Below are positions 10,951-19,847 of a stretch of 64,000 nucleotides of DNA, one piece after another. The DNA comes from Comamonas odontotermitis (GTDB taxonomy: Bacteria > Pseudomonadota > Gammaproteobacteria > Burkholderiales > Burkholderiaceae_C): NCBI RefSeq assembly GCF_014207855.1, contig NZ_JACHKZ010000002.1:62001-126000 (forward strand). Reading direction: 5' to 3'. A model generated the notes under the pieces. It had not been told where the DNA came from and did no database searches. It saw nothing but the letters and a program-made list of their open reading frames with translations. The position numbers were made by a program, and so were the translations under genes. The first letter of the stretch is position 1. The number at the start of each line of letters is the position of its first letter.

Positions 10951-11006
10951 TATCTATCTTTTTTTGAGATTAAATGATAAATTACCATTCCATAAAAAGA
11001 TAGATA
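10951..11006. promoter_or_regulatory. Inverted repeat in the divergent MFS/LysR promoter
   Basis: TATCTATCTTTTT at 10951-10963 is repeated exactly in inverse orientation at 10994-11006 (AAAAAGATAGATA), separated by 30 AT-rich bases. This fills the 73-bp gap between the divergent start codons and is the obvious candidate for LysR-type regulator binding. Confidence 0.6.
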
Positions 11007-11018
11007 TTTTTGCCAGCC

Positions 11019-11897
11019 ATGCTCGACCTTGCCTCGCTCGCCATTTTTCTGCAGGTTGCCGAAAGCGGCAGCATCACGCGCGCCGCGCAGCAGCTGGGCC
11101 GCGCGCAGTCCAACGTGACGACGCGCATCCAGCAGCTGGAAGAATCGCTGGGCGTGCCGCTCTTTGTGCGCGAAGCCCGGCGCATGGTGCTGACCCCCGA
11201 GGGCCTGCGCCTGCAGCGCTATGCGGGGCAGTTGCTGTCGCTGGCCGAGGAAGCCGAGCAGAACCTGCGCGCCGATAAGCCCAGCGGCCGACTGCGCCTG
11301 GGCTCGATGGAAAGCACGGCCGCCGTGCGCCTGCCGCAGCCACTGGCGCAGTTCCATCGCAGCCACCCCGATGTGCAGCTGGTACTGTCTACCGCACCTT
11401 CGCGCCAACTGGTGGAGCAGCTGCTGGACCACGAACTGGACGCTGCCCTGGTGGCCTGGCCAGCCCCGGATCTGGGCGAGCCGCTGCCCCTGACACTGGA
11501 GCCCCTGTACGAAGAGCCGCTGCGCCTGCTGCTGCCCGCTGGCAGCACGGAGCATGACGCGCCCGCCACGCTGGCTGCATTCACCGATGGCTGCACCTAC
11601 CGCCGCATTGGCGAAGACTGGATGCAGCGCACGCGCGGTGCGCCGCCCGCACAGGTGCTGCAGCTGCATTCGTATTACGCCATTTTGGCAAGCGTGGCGG
11701 CTGGCAGCGCCGTGGCCGTGGCGCCGCAGGCGGTGCTCGATCTGCAGCGCGACCCCTTGCCGATCACTACCCTGCCGCTGGCGCCCTGTACCACCATGTT
11801 CATCACCCGCAATGGCTACCGCACACCAGCGGTGCAGCAATTGCTATCTGTTTTGCAGTCTCACCGCGCACCAGATGCGCGCCAGCAACCGTTTTAA
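11019..11897 (+). CDS. LysR-family transcriptional regulator
   Basis: Regulator of 292 residues. The N-terminal winged helix begins MLDLASLAIFLQVAESGSIT and contains the recognition region RAAQQLGRAQSNVTTRIQQL; a periplasmic-binding-like effector domain follows (about 90-285). The ATG at 11019 is preferred over an in-frame TTG at 11010 because the family consensus starts there. It is divergent from the MFS transporter and is followed 18 bp later by a nitronate monooxygenase gene on the same strand, which could be cotranscribed. The effector is unknown. Confidence 0.9.
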   Translation: MLDLASLAIFLQVAESGSITRAAQQLGRAQSNVTTRIQQLEESLGVPLFVREARRMVLTPEGLRLQRYAGQLLSLAEEAEQNLRADKPSGRLRLGSMESTAAVRLPQPLAQFHRSHPDVQLVLSTAPSRQLVEQLLDHELDAALVAWPAPDLGEPLPLTLEPLYEEPLRLLLPAGSTEHDAPATLAAFTDGCTYRRIGEDWMQRTRGAPPAQVLQLHSYYAILASVAAGSAVAVAPQAVLDLQRDPLPITTLPLAPCTTMFITRNGYRTPAVQQLLSVLQSHRAPDARQQPF

Positions 11898-11915
11898 CCC
11901 CCAAAGGATCACGCC

Positions 11916-12968
11916 ATGCCAACTGCTCTGATGCAACAACTGGATCTGCTGCTGCCCGTGGTGCAAGGCCCGATGACCGGGGCCGACAGCGCGGCGCTGG
12001 CGGCAGCCGTGTCTGCGGGCGGAGGGCTGGGTTCGCTCGGCTGCGGCATGCGCTCGCCCCAGGCCATGCGCGAGGCCGCAGCCGCCGTGCGCGCGCACAC
12101 GCAGCGGCCCTTTGCGATGAATTTGTTCGTGCAAGCCACACCCACGCCCGATCCCGCGCAGGTGCAGCGCGCCATGCAACGCCTGGCGCCCCTCTACGCC
12201 CACTTTGGCGCTGAGCCCGCGCTGCCCGCGCAGTGGTGTGAGGATTTTGCGCAGCAGCTGGAGACTTTGATCGAGCTGCGCCCTGCCGTGGCCAGCTTCA
12301 CCTTTGGCATTCTGGAGGCAGCCCAGGTGCAGCGCCTGCATGCCGCAGGCATTGCTGTGTGGGGCACCGCCACCACGGTGGCCGAGGCGCTGGCCTGGCA
12401 AGCCGTGGGCGCCGATGCGGTGATCGCCAGCGGCCTCGAAGCCGGTGGCCACCGCGGCACCTTCCTGGCCGACTACGCCACCTCCATGGTCGCCACACTG
12501 CCGCTCGTGCGCGATTGTGTGCTCCAGCTGCAAGTGCCGGTGATTGCGGCAGGCGGCATCATGGATGGTGCGGGCATTGCCGCTGCGCTGGCGCTGGGCG
12601 CACAGGCCGCGCAAATGGGCACGGCCTTCCTCGTCTGCCCGGAATCGGCCATCAACACCGCGTACCGCACCGCACTGGCTGGTGCCCGGGCAACAGACAC
12701 CGTGACCACGCGCACCATCTCGGGCCGCCCGGCACGCGGCATCCGCAATGCCATGATCAGCACGCTGGAGCCCGACGAGGCCGATATTCCGGCCTACCCG
12801 GTGCAAAACGCGCTGACAGGTGCGCTGCGCAAGCTGGCGGGCACGGCGGGTGATGCGCAATACCTATCGCTTTGGGCCGGGCAAGGTGTGGCGCAGGCAC
12901 GCGCCCTGCCCGCCGCGCAGCTTTTGCAGCATTTGCAAGACGAGTGGCGCACCGCTGGCGGACAATAG
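11916..12968 (+). CDS. Nitronate monooxygenase (NPD family)
   Basis: FMN-dependent enzyme of 350 residues related to nitronate monooxygenase/2-nitropropane dioxygenase, which oxidises alkyl nitronates to carbonyl compounds and nitrite. Visible features are the N-terminal VVQGPMTGADSAALAAAVSAGGG, the flavin-phosphate region ASGLEAGGHRG and VIAAGGIMDGAGIAAALALG, typical of the TIM-barrel fold. An AAAGGA ribosome binding site precedes the ATG. The family also includes enoyl reductase FabK-like members, so the in vivo substrate is open. It follows the LysR gene closely. Confidence 0.88.
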   Translation: MPTALMQQLDLLLPVVQGPMTGADSAALAAAVSAGGGLGSLGCGMRSPQAMREAAAAVRAHTQRPFAMNLFVQATPTPDPAQVQRAMQRLAPLYAHFGAEPALPAQWCEDFAQQLETLIELRPAVASFTFGILEAAQVQRLHAAGIAVWGTATTVAEALAWQAVGADAVIASGLEAGGHRGTFLADYATSMVATLPLVRDCVLQLQVPVIAAGGIMDGAGIAAALALGAQAAQMGTAFLVCPESAINTAYRTALAGARATDTVTTRTISGRPARGIRNAMISTLEPDEADIPAYPVQNALTGALRKLAGTAGDAQYLSLWAGQGVAQARALPAAQLLQHLQDEWRTAGGQ

Positions 12969-12996
12969 ACGCTATCTTTTTTAAAGGATTGCGCCC

Positions 12997-13872
12997 GTGA
13001 GCACTGCTGCCAAACCCATCATCCTGTCCATCCAATCGAACGTGGCCTGGGGCTATGTGGGCAACTCGGCGGCGGTGTTCGCGCTGCAGCGCCTGGGCTT
13101 TGAGGTGTTGCAGGTGCACACGGTGCTGTTCTCCAACCACACGGGCTACGGCCAGTTTCGCGGCCAGATCCTGAGCGCGGAGCATATCCAGAGCATCCTG
13201 ACCGGTCTGCGCGAGCGCGGCGTGCTGCACAAGGTGGGCGCGGTGCTGTCGGGCTACCTGGGCAATGCGGAAACCGGCAGCGTCATCCTTGATGCGGTAG
13301 GTGACATCCGGCACGCCAACCCGCAACTGCGCTACCTGTGCGATCCGGTGATGGGCGACGTCGGGCGCGGCCTGTTCGTGAACCCGGCCATCCCCAATTT
13401 TCTGCGCGACCAGGCCATTCCGTTTGCCAACATCATCACGCCCAATCAGTTTGAGTTCGAGCTGCTGACCGGCGCAAAGCTCGCCAGCATCGGCGAAGCA
13501 GTGGCGGTGGCCCGCCAGTTGCGCGGCCGTGGGCCGGACACCATCATCATCACCAGCCTGGCCACACCCGACATCGCGGCCGACCAGCTTGGCACGCTGG
13601 CCGTCAACGGCACAGGCGCCTGGTTGGTAACCACGCCCCGCATCGACCTGCACCCGCTGCCCAATGGCATGGGCGATGTGTTTGCCGCCACCCTGCTGGG
13701 CCGGCTGGTGGACGGGAAAGCCCTGCCACAGGCCCTGGAGCTGGCAACAGCCACCCTGTATTCGCTGGTCAAGGCCACAGCGCCCGGCTCGCGCGATCTG
13801 CCGCTGGTTGCCGAGCAGATGCAGCTGGTGGAGCCCGCAGCGCACTTTGCGGCGCAGGCGATTGCGCCGTGA
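12997..13872 (+). CDS. pdxY: Pyridoxal kinase PdxY
   Basis: Salvages vitamin B6 by phosphorylating pyridoxal. The protein has 291 residues and a near-consensus N-terminus (ILSIQSNVAWGYVGNSAAVF, then VHTVLFSNHTGYG). A PfkB-like ATP/anion site follows (CDPVMGD near the middle and LPNGMGDVFAATLL near residue 220). The GTG start at 12997 is supported by AAAGGA 10 bases upstream. The family usual length is about 285-290. The gene is 28 bp after the nitronate monooxygenase gene; functional linkage is not apparent. Confidence 0.94.
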   Translation: MSTAAKPIILSIQSNVAWGYVGNSAAVFALQRLGFEVLQVHTVLFSNHTGYGQFRGQILSAEHIQSILTGLRERGVLHKVGAVLSGYLGNAETGSVILDAVGDIRHANPQLRYLCDPVMGDVGRGLFVNPAIPNFLRDQAIPFANIITPNQFEFELLTGAKLASIGEAVAVARQLRGRGPDTIIITSLATPDIAADQLGTLAVNGTGAWLVTTPRIDLHPLPNGMGDVFAATLLGRLVDGKALPQALELATATLYSLVKATAPGSRDLPLVAEQMQLVEPAAHFAAQAIAP

Positions 13873-13897
13873 GGGTTGGGTCGTGAGCGATCAGCCC

Positions 13898-15196
13898 TCA
13901 GGGCTTTTGAGGACGGCACGCCAAAGATAGCGCGCGCTCACGTCCAATCAACGCACCCAGCAGCACCACCAGCATGTACACGTAGAACATGTGCCCGCTG
14001 TTGTGGGCAAAGAAAACCTGGGTCAGTCCAAAACCCATGTAGCACAGCGGAACCATCGTGCCCAGCATACGCAGATAGAGGATTTGGCGATCCATTGGCG
14101 TGCCAGGGCACTGCGCCATGCGCCGCTGCGTAGGCCAGAAGATGGCCAGCGGCACTGCGTAGAAAACCAGAAGCAGCACCACGCCAACGAGCCCCCGCTT
14201 GGCAAACATATCCAGCACCTCGTTGTGCGCGTGGTCGTAGCCCAGCACCGATGCGCTGGCACGGCCCGCTTCCACACGGCGCTCCTTTTCGTTGATATAG
14301 CCCTGCAGACCCCAGCCGGTCAATGGCTTGTCGCGCCCCATCTCCCAGGCCAGTTGCCAGTGCGCCAGACGCTGGCCCACCGAGGTCTGGGCGGCGCCCT
14401 GGTGCTGCGCCTGGTATTGCTCCACCTCGGTCACCGCCGTGTGGTAGCGCAGCGCCATTTCACCACCCTTGACAGCTACCAGGCCGCCAATGCCGATGAC
14501 CGCAGCCACCAGCCCCAGACCCACAGGTTTGCGCAGGCCGCAGCGCCACAGCAGCATCGCACCGATCAGCAGCACCACGGGCAGCACGACCCAGCTGCCG
14601 CGCGTATCCGACAGGATGACCGCCAGCATGCCAAACAGGCTGCACACCAATCCTAGAGCGCGCTGCCAGGCCGCCAGCGACCGCCACAAGAGCAGCACAC
14701 CAAAGCAGCAGCCCAGTGCCAGAATGAGCGCCAGGCCGCTGAACTGGATTGCATTGGTAAAGCCGTTGGCCCGGTGCGCATCGGTCCACCCCGCCTGCCA
14801 GGCAGCCACCAGGCCTGCCCCCAGAGCACCGGCCAGCATGCCCCAGCCCAGCGGACGCACCTTGGGCGCATACAACTGCAAGAAGCCCAGGCCGGCGATG
14901 GCCAGCAGGTATTTGTAGAACTGGTCGTTGCGCGGCTTGAGCGACCAGCCATCAAAACTCAATGACCACAACACGCCCATGACGGCAATCAGGCTGCCAA
15001 GCAGCACGGCCCGCCGGTCCCAGGGCTGGCCCCACCACTGGCGCACAAACACCAGCGCGGCCAGCGCCAGCACTGCAGCCCCGACCGAATAGCCCGAAGG
15101 CACGGACAGCGCCACGCCCGGCACCAGGAAAGCGGCCAGCTGGCTGGCCCGCAAGGCCAGCATGGATGCAGGCGGCACGGCCGCCGCGCGCGTCAT
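13898..15196 (-). CDS. O-antigen ligase / polymerase-like (WaaL family) membrane protein
   Basis: Polytopic inner-membrane protein of 432 residues with about ten to twelve hydrophobic segments and a large periplasmic loop (about 250-325). That loop contains GWGLQGYINEKERR and YDHAHNEVLDMFAKRG, the H-x-x-N-E pattern common to O-antigen ligases and polymerases of the Wzy_C family. The start is ATG 15196, overlapping the upstream glycosyltransferase stop (ATGA); the longer frame to 15304 is inside that gene. It probably attaches or polymerises lipopolysaccharide glycans. Ligase and polymerase cannot be separated from sequence alone. Confidence 0.86.
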   Translation of the reverse strand: MTRAAAVPPASMLALRASQLAAFLVPGVALSVPSGYSVGAAVLALAALVFVRQWWGQPWDRRAVLLGSLIAVMGVLWSLSFDGWSLKPRNDQFYKYLLAIAGLGFLQLYAPKVRPLGWGMLAGALGAGLVAAWQAGWTDAHRANGFTNAIQFSGLALILALGCCFGVLLLWRSLAAWQRALGLVCSLFGMLAVILSDTRGSWVVLPVVLLIGAMLLWRCGLRKPVGLGLVAAVIGIGGLVAVKGGEMALRYHTAVTEVEQYQAQHQGAAQTSVGQRLAHWQLAWEMGRDKPLTGWGLQGYINEKERRVEAGRASASVLGYDHAHNEVLDMFAKRGLVGVVLLLVFYAVPLAIFWPTQRRMAQCPGTPMDRQILYLRMLGTMVPLCYMGFGLTQVFFAHNSGHMFYVYMLVVLLGALIGRERALSLACRPQKP

Positions 15197-16005
15197 CGGC
15201 GTACGTCTCCGCTCAGGTAAGGTCGGTCGTAGGCCAGCGCCACATAGCGGAAAAAGCTCTCCAGCGCGACGAACACGCAGTACAGAAAGCCCGCGCCGCC
15301 GCACAGAAAGCCGAAATGCAGGATATAGAGGCGCAGAAACATCGCCACTGACGAGGCGATGCCCCGCCAGATGCCGCCGCGCGCGCCTTCCTGCGCACGC
15401 TTGGCCGCGCCCAGCATGGCGTACTGGGTGAGCTTTTCCAGGCTGGAATGTACGGTATTGCGCGAATAATGCAGCAGCGGCGTCTTCATCAGATGGCGCG
15501 GCACATCGCCACGCGAGAGCTGCGCTTCCTCGTGCACCACGCCGGTGTATTCGCGCAGCAGCCCGCGCCAGAACAGGCGCTCGACCTTGGCGGTGGAGCG
15601 CAGGTACTTGAGCTCCTTGCCAAAGGCCACCATGCGCCAGCGCACCATCCAGATGGCTTCGGTGCCCGATTGCACGATGGACTGCAGCTCTTGGCGGAAC
15701 GCAGGCGAAATGACTTCATCCGCATCCAGAAAGAAGACATAGTCGCCCGTGGCATGCGCGAGCAGGCGATTGCGCTGCACGGCAAAGCCCTGCCAGTCGT
15801 CATACCGGTAGACCTGGGCTCCCTGCTCGCAGGCGATGGCGGTGGTGCGGTCCGTACTGCCGCTGTCCACCACGATCACCTGGTCTGCAAACGAGGCGCT
15901 GCTGATGCAGGCCTTGATGTTGTCTTCCTCGTTTAGCGTCAGGATGCCAATGGTCAGCGTCAGCTTGCGGGAAGCTGCAGCACCGCCCAATGGAGAGTTC
16001 GTCAC
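15193..16005 (-). CDS. Family 2 glycosyltransferase (lipopolysaccharide core type)
   Basis: GT-A fold enzyme of 270 residues resembling WaaE/KdtX-like core glucosyltransferases. The donor-site start is IGILTLNEEDNIKACI, the nucleotide-sugar aspartate lies in VVDSGSTDRT, and the metal-binding DxD-type motif is in FFLDADEVIS. A hydrophobic C-terminal segment (about 215-245) suggests membrane association. The GTG start at 16005 directly abuts the stop of the upstream zinc-finger gene. It is translationally coupled to the O-antigen ligase gene, supporting a role in lipopolysaccharide core assembly. Confidence 0.9.
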   Translation of the reverse strand: MTNSPLGGAAASRKLTLTIGILTLNEEDNIKACISSASFADQVIVVDSGSTDRTTAIACEQGAQVYRYDDWQGFAVQRNRLLAHATGDYVFFLDADEVISPAFRQELQSIVQSGTEAIWMVRWRMVAFGKELKYLRSTAKVERLFWRGLLREYTGVVHEEAQLSRGDVPRHLMKTPLLHYSRNTVHSSLEKLTQYAMLGAAKRAQEGARGGIWRGIASSVAMFLRLYILHFGFLCGGAGFLYCVFVALESFFRYVALAYDRPYLSGDVRR

Positions 16006-16212
16006 TCAATGGCCGCCGTGGAAGGTTTCACCTGCCTTGAGTCGATACACGGTGCCGCAGTACGGGCACTTGGCTTCGCCGGAATGGCCCACATCCAGAA
16101 AGACGCGGGGATGGCCACTCCACAACTTCATATCCGCCTTGGGATTGGGACAGAACACGCCGCCCTGCGCGTTCAGATCTTTGGCCAGCAACTCAACAAC
16201 TGCCTGCGTCAT
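16006..16212 (-). CDS. CHCC-type zinc-finger protein
   Basis: Small protein of 68 residues with the arrangement C-P-N-P ... HPRVFLDVGHSGEAKCPYCGTVY. This is the C...H...CxxC pattern of the zinc-finger CHCC family (bacterial relatives of the mitochondrial complex I subunit NDUFS6). I start it at ATG 16212 (MTQAVVEL) because the upstream 16 codons look non-coding. It ends immediately before the glycosyltransferase GTG. Its role is not known; it is commonly adjacent to core lipopolysaccharide genes in this group of bacteria, as here. Confidence 0.85.
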   Translation of the reverse strand: MTQAVVELLAKDLNAQGGVFCPNPKADMKLWSGHPRVFLDVGHSGEAKCPYCGTVYRLKAGETFHGGH

Positions 16213-16452
16213 GGTGTTCAAACTTTCCTGTGCTTGCCAGGCGCCCCTTTGCCCTGGCAACGATCAATGATTGTGCGAGACAGGCGGCCCAGTACCAGCC
16301 TCCCGTCGTCATGCTGGGCTGAGATTTTACGTGGACAGCAGCCCGCTTTACACAATATGAGGGATTGCCTACCCCCTGTGATGCCCGCACGAGGGGGCCG
16401 AGCGCCCTGCCGGAGCCACCGGCACGCCGCTTCTGTTACAAATTTCGCGCGC
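16213..16452. other. Intergenic region, nothing assigned
   Basis: A 240-bp gap between the zinc-finger gene and the small membrane-protein gene, both on the minus strand. It must hold the zinc-finger gene's promoter, but I see no convincing -35/-10 pair, structured RNA or conserved open frame. Confidence 0.4.
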
Positions 16453-16884
16453 TCAATCCTGGTTGCCAGGCGCTGCAGCGGGCGGTGTTTCTGGCACCAC
16501 AGGGCGCTCCAGGGTCCATTTGCGAAGCCTGCCACCCATGAATTCACAGGTCACGGTCGACTCCGTGTTATCGCGCCACACAAAGATTTCGGGCTGCTCC
16601 AGGTCCTTGGACTGGCGCAGACCGAGCGAGCGCGTCATCGCCACCACGTGCACCAGCGGCATCTGCGGCTTGAGCTTCGCGTTGAGCATGACCGCACTGG
16701 CCACATAGCCCAGCGGGCGCTCGGACGCGCGCTTCATGATCGTCATCAGCCGGGTGAAATGCAGCATCAGCCACATTACAATGCCGCCGCCGACAGCCAG
16801 CACCCCCATCCATTTGTAATTTTGGTAAGCAGCCCCCAGCAGCACCAGCAAACCAACGGGAATCAGTATGTTTCTCCAGTTCAT
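16453..16884 (-). CDS. Conserved hypothetical membrane protein
   Basis: Protein of 143 residues not assigned to a functional family. The N-terminus has two hydrophobic segments (about 6-18 and 25-43), followed by a soluble C-terminal domain with MTRSLGLRQSKDLEQPEIFV and CEFMGGRLRKWTLERPV, then a proline/alanine-rich tail. ATG 16884 is the only plausible start. Codon usage matches the neighbours, so I regard it as real. It is separated by 240 bp from the lipopolysaccharide genes and may be independently expressed. Confidence 0.7.
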   Translation of the reverse strand: MNWRNILIPVGLLVLLGAAYQNYKWMGVLAVGGGIVMWLMLHFTRLMTIMKRASERPLGYVASAVMLNAKLKPQMPLVHVVAMTRSLGLRQSKDLEQPEIFVWRDNTESTVTCEFMGGRLRKWTLERPVVPETPPAAAPGNQD

Positions 16885-16964
16885 GGGGCGCTATTGTCCA
16901 CTGCCGCGCGCACAGGGCCAACGCCAGGGGCCAAATGGGGGATGAGCGCTACAGGGTGGCGGCC

Positions 16965-16985
16965 CTAAGAACGTGTTTACGATCT
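16965..16985. repeat. Solo copy of a terminal-repeat sequence
   Basis: CTAAGAACGTGTTTACGATCT matches the inverted ends of the small element at 54426-54498, differing at only a couple of positions from each end. Only one end is present here, in the 247-bp gap before marC. The rest of that gap shows no convincing open frame. Confidence 0.65.
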
Positions 16986-17131
16986 AAGTAACGACAGCGG
17001 GCAGTGCAAATTATTTCCACCCACGGGCAACATGCCGCATTCTGGTTTGTCCCTACAACCCGGTATGTGCCTCTGGCGCATGCAGGCTTTGGCTGGCATG
17101 CTTGCGCGCTATATCTTTTTGAACCGATTTC

Positions 17132-17851
17132 ATGTCTCTGAGTTTCGCCATCGCCTTTGCTGCCTTCAGCAAGAGTTTTCTGCTGGTGGTCGCCACCATG
17201 CTGCCCATCCTCAATCCGGTCAGTGTGTCCGCGATCTTTCTGACCCTGACCGAGGGCGCATCGCACGAAACCCGGCGAGCCATTGCCACGCGCATTGCCA
17301 TCAATGTCACCTTACTGATCATCTTCTTCATGCTGGTGGGCTCCTACATGCTGGAAATGTTCGGCCTGTCGATCGACATCGTGCGGCTGGGCGGCGGTCT
17401 TCTGGTGGCGGTGATCGGCTGGAACATGATCAACACCAACTCCTCCGAAGGCCGCACCGAGAAGCTGGCCGAGGCCTTCACCCCCGAGATGGCCCGCCGC
17501 CGCGCCTTCTACCCGCTCACCTTCCCACTCACCTACGGCCCCGGCAGCCTGGCTGCCACCATCACCATCGGTGTCAGCCTGCTGGACCGCAGCTCGCCTG
17601 CGCTCACCGTCGTCAATGTCATCGGCGCCACGGTTGGCAGCATCGTGGTGGGCGTCATCCTGCTGGTGTGCAACCGCTATGCAGACAAGCTGCTCAAGCC
17701 GCTGGGCGAGACTGGCACCATCGTCTTCCTGCGCATCTCGGCTTTCATCCTGCTGTGCCTGGGCATACAGATTGCCTGGAGCGGCCTGGGCAACCTGATC
17801 AGCGACGCCATCGAACACGGCGTAACCGAGGCCTACAAGCTGCGCAGTTGA
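17132..17851 (+). CDS. MarC-family inner-membrane protein
   Basis: Six-segment membrane protein of 239 residues typical of the MarC/UPF0056 family. Visible features include LPILNPVSVSAIFLTLT near the N-terminus, GGGLLVAVIGWNMI in the middle, FYPLTFPLTYGPGSLAATI, and a hydrophobic C-terminus. Despite its name the family is no longer thought to confer multiple antibiotic resistance, and its function is unresolved. The following gene starts 89 bp downstream, with a dispersed repeat between them. Confidence 0.9.
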   Translation: MSLSFAIAFAAFSKSFLLVVATMLPILNPVSVSAIFLTLTEGASHETRRAIATRIAINVTLLIIFFMLVGSYMLEMFGLSIDIVRLGGGLLVAVIGWNMINTNSSEGRTEKLAEAFTPEMARRRAFYPLTFPLTYGPGSLAATITIGVSLLDRSSPALTVVNVIGATVGSIVVGVILLVCNRYADKLLKPLGETGTIVFLRISAFILLCLGIQIAWSGLGNLISDAIEHGVTEAYKLRS

Positions 17852-17870
17852 AACCGCTCCCCACTGTGGC

Positions 17871-17934
17871 TTTGAAGCAATTTCAGCCACCGGCGTTCAT
17901 ACCATGCGCGCAGGCACTTTTATTTTGATAGCAT
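17871..17934 (-). repeat. Dispersed palindromic repeat, copy b (diverged)
   Basis: Read on the minus strand this segment keeps the GATAGC-type border tract (GCTATCAAAATA here), the GCGC half and the trailing GGTGGCTGAAATT-like tail of the repeat family. It ends six bases before the glycosylase ATG. It is the most diverged copy listed. Confidence 0.45.
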
Positions 17935-17940
17935 TCACCC

Positions 17941-18375
17941 ATGCGTCTTTGGTCCTTGCACCCCCGGTACCTTGATCCGCAGGGCCTGGTTGCGCTGTGG
18001 CGCGAGGGCCTGCTCGCACGCCACGTGCTCCATGGCCTCACCAAAGGCTATCGCAACCACCCCCAATTGGACCGGTTCAAAGCCCACGCCACACCCCAGC
18101 TGGCGATCGACGCCTACCTGTGGGCCGTGCAGCAGCAGGCCACCGAACGCGGCTACCGTTTTGACAGCAGCAAGCTCGGCCCCGCCTCTGCGGTAGCGCC
18201 CATTGCCGTTACCAGCGGCCAGATGGCCTACGAATGGGAGCACCTGCTGCGCAAGCTGCAGGCACGCAACCCGGCGCTGTGGGAGCAATGGCGCCATACC
18301 ACCGATCCGCAATGCCACCCGATGCTGCAACCGTGCCCCGGCCCGATCGCCAACTGGGAACGCCCCGAACCATGA
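17941..18375 (+). CDS. Pyrimidine dimer DNA glycosylase family protein
   Basis: Protein of 144 residues matching the pyrimidine-dimer glycosylase/endonuclease V (Pyr_excise) family. It begins MRLWSLHPRYLDPQGLVALW and continues ARHVLHGLTKGYRNHPQL, the conserved N-terminal half with the arginine/histidine set expected at the DNA-lesion site. Family members cut DNA at UV dimers, but most bacterial homologues are untested. It is the first gene of a tightly coupled trio: its TGA overlaps the ATG of the protease gene (ATGA). A dispersed palindromic repeat lies immediately upstream. Confidence 0.85.
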   Translation: MRLWSLHPRYLDPQGLVALWREGLLARHVLHGLTKGYRNHPQLDRFKAHATPQLAIDAYLWAVQQQATERGYRFDSSKLGPASAVAPIAVTSGQMAYEWEHLLRKLQARNPALWEQWRHTTDPQCHPMLQPCPGPIANWERPEP

Positions 18376-19847
18376 CCCCCTTGATCCGAATCAACTGCCT
18401 GGCTGGCGTGCTGGCTGTGCTGCTGGCAGCCCCCGCGGCAGCACAACCACAGGCGGCAGCGGCCGCGCCGCTTGCCAGCACCGTGCCATCTGCCCCTGCC
18501 GGTGGCGACACCCATCCACATACCGCGCCTGCCGACGCAGCAACCACGGCAACCGCGCAGCCCCCCACTCGTGCAGCAGCTACCGTGGCCGATGCACCGC
18601 TGCCGCCGCCCTCGCCCGACGCCCAGCAGGCCTACATGGCTGCGCGCGACAAACTCGTGCAGATCCGCACCCTGAGGCGCCAGACCAACACGCAAAGCAG
18701 CACCGGATCAGGCTTTTTCGTATCGGCTGACGGCCTGCTCATCACCAACTACCATGTGATCAGCCAGCTGGCGCTGGAGCCCGAACGCCACCGGGCCGTG
18801 CTGGTAGCCGTTGATGGCAAGGAAGCGCCGGTACAGCTGCTGGCCGTGGACGCCCTGCACGACCTTGCCCTGCTGCGCGTTGCCAAGGCAGACAAGGACG
18901 GCGATGCTCCCCATCACGGCGCCCTCGCACTGCGGCCCGCCAACAACCCGCTGAACGGCGGCGAGCGCATCTTCTCGCTCGGCAACCCGCTCGACGTGGG
19001 TTTTGCCATCACTGAAGGCACGTACAACGGCCTCGTGCAGCGCAGCTTCTACCCCCGCATCTTCTTTGGCGGCACACTCAACCCCGGCATGAGCGGCGGC
19101 CCCGCCATCGACACCCAGGGCCGCGTGGTGGGCGTGAACGTGGCCAAGCGCCTGGGCGCCGAGCAGGTGAGCTTTCTCGTACCTGTGGAATTTGTGGAGC
19201 AGCTGCTCGCGCGCAGCCGCAGTGCAGAACCCGTCAAAGGCGCGCTGCATGCCGAGCTGACCCGCCAGCTCACCGAACACCAGCAGGCCCTGACCGACCG
19301 ACTGCTGGCGGGCCCGGCACGCACCGAGCGCTACGGCCCTTACCGCGTATCCGTGCCATCGGAGAGCCTGGCCCGCTGCTGGGGCGATGGCCGCGAGCGC
19401 CGCAGCGAATCGCTGTTCGACTTCGAGCGCAGCCAGTGCCGCATTGACAGCGAAGTATTCACCGGCGACGGCGATGTGGGCGGCCTGGGGCTGCGCTACG
19501 AAGCTTATGACGCCCCGCGCCTGAACCCCTGGCAGTTTGCCAACACCTACAGCCAGAGCTTTGCCAACGAACCCATGCGCAAGCGCGGCAACCGCGTGCG
19601 CACCGGCTTTGAATGCCGCGAAGACTTTGTCGCAGGCGACGCCAAATTGCCGCTGCGCGCCGTGGTCTGCATGTCGGCCTACCGCAAGTTCAGTGGCCTG
19701 TACGACCTGACCGTGCTGGCCGTATCAGTGGACCAGCCGCGCCAGGGCGTGCTGGGCAGGCTGAACGTGAGCGCCGTCAGCTTTGACAACGCCCAGCGTC
19801 TGGCCAGCCATTTCCTGCAAGGTTTTTCCAGCGAGAGCGCGCGATGA
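18372..19847 (+). CDS. Secreted trypsin-like serine protease
   Basis: Exported protease of 491 residues. The signal peptide is MTPLIRINCLAGVLAVLLAAP ending near AAAQP, followed by a 60-residue proline/alanine/threonine linker. A trypsin-like domain (about 90-275) has the full triad: H128 in TNYHVI, D164 in ALHDLALL and S241 in NPGMSGGPA. A C-terminal domain of about 210 residues (from 280) is unrecognised and contains several cysteines; no PDZ domain is evident, unlike DegP. The start is fixed by ATGA overlap with the upstream gene, and its own stop overlaps the FHA gene start. Substrate unknown. Confidence 0.88.
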   Translation: MTPLIRINCLAGVLAVLLAAPAAAQPQAAAAAPLASTVPSAPAGGDTHPHTAPADAATTATAQPPTRAAATVADAPLPPPSPDAQQAYMAARDKLVQIRTLRRQTNTQSSTGSGFFVSADGLLITNYHVISQLALEPERHRAVLVAVDGKEAPVQLLAVDALHDLALLRVAKADKDGDAPHHGALALRPANNPLNGGERIFSLGNPLDVGFAITEGTYNGLVQRSFYPRIFFGGTLNPGMSGGPAIDTQGRVVGVNVAKRLGAEQVSFLVPVEFVEQLLARSRSAEPVKGALHAELTRQLTEHQQALTDRLLAGPARTERYGPYRVSVPSESLARCWGDGRERRSESLFDFERSQCRIDSEVFTGDGDVGGLGLRYEAYDAPRLNPWQFANTYSQSFANEPMRKRGNRVRTGFECREDFVAGDAKLPLRAVVCMSAYRKFSGLYDLTVLAVSVDQPRQGVLGRLNVSAVSFDNAQRLASHFLQGFSSESAR

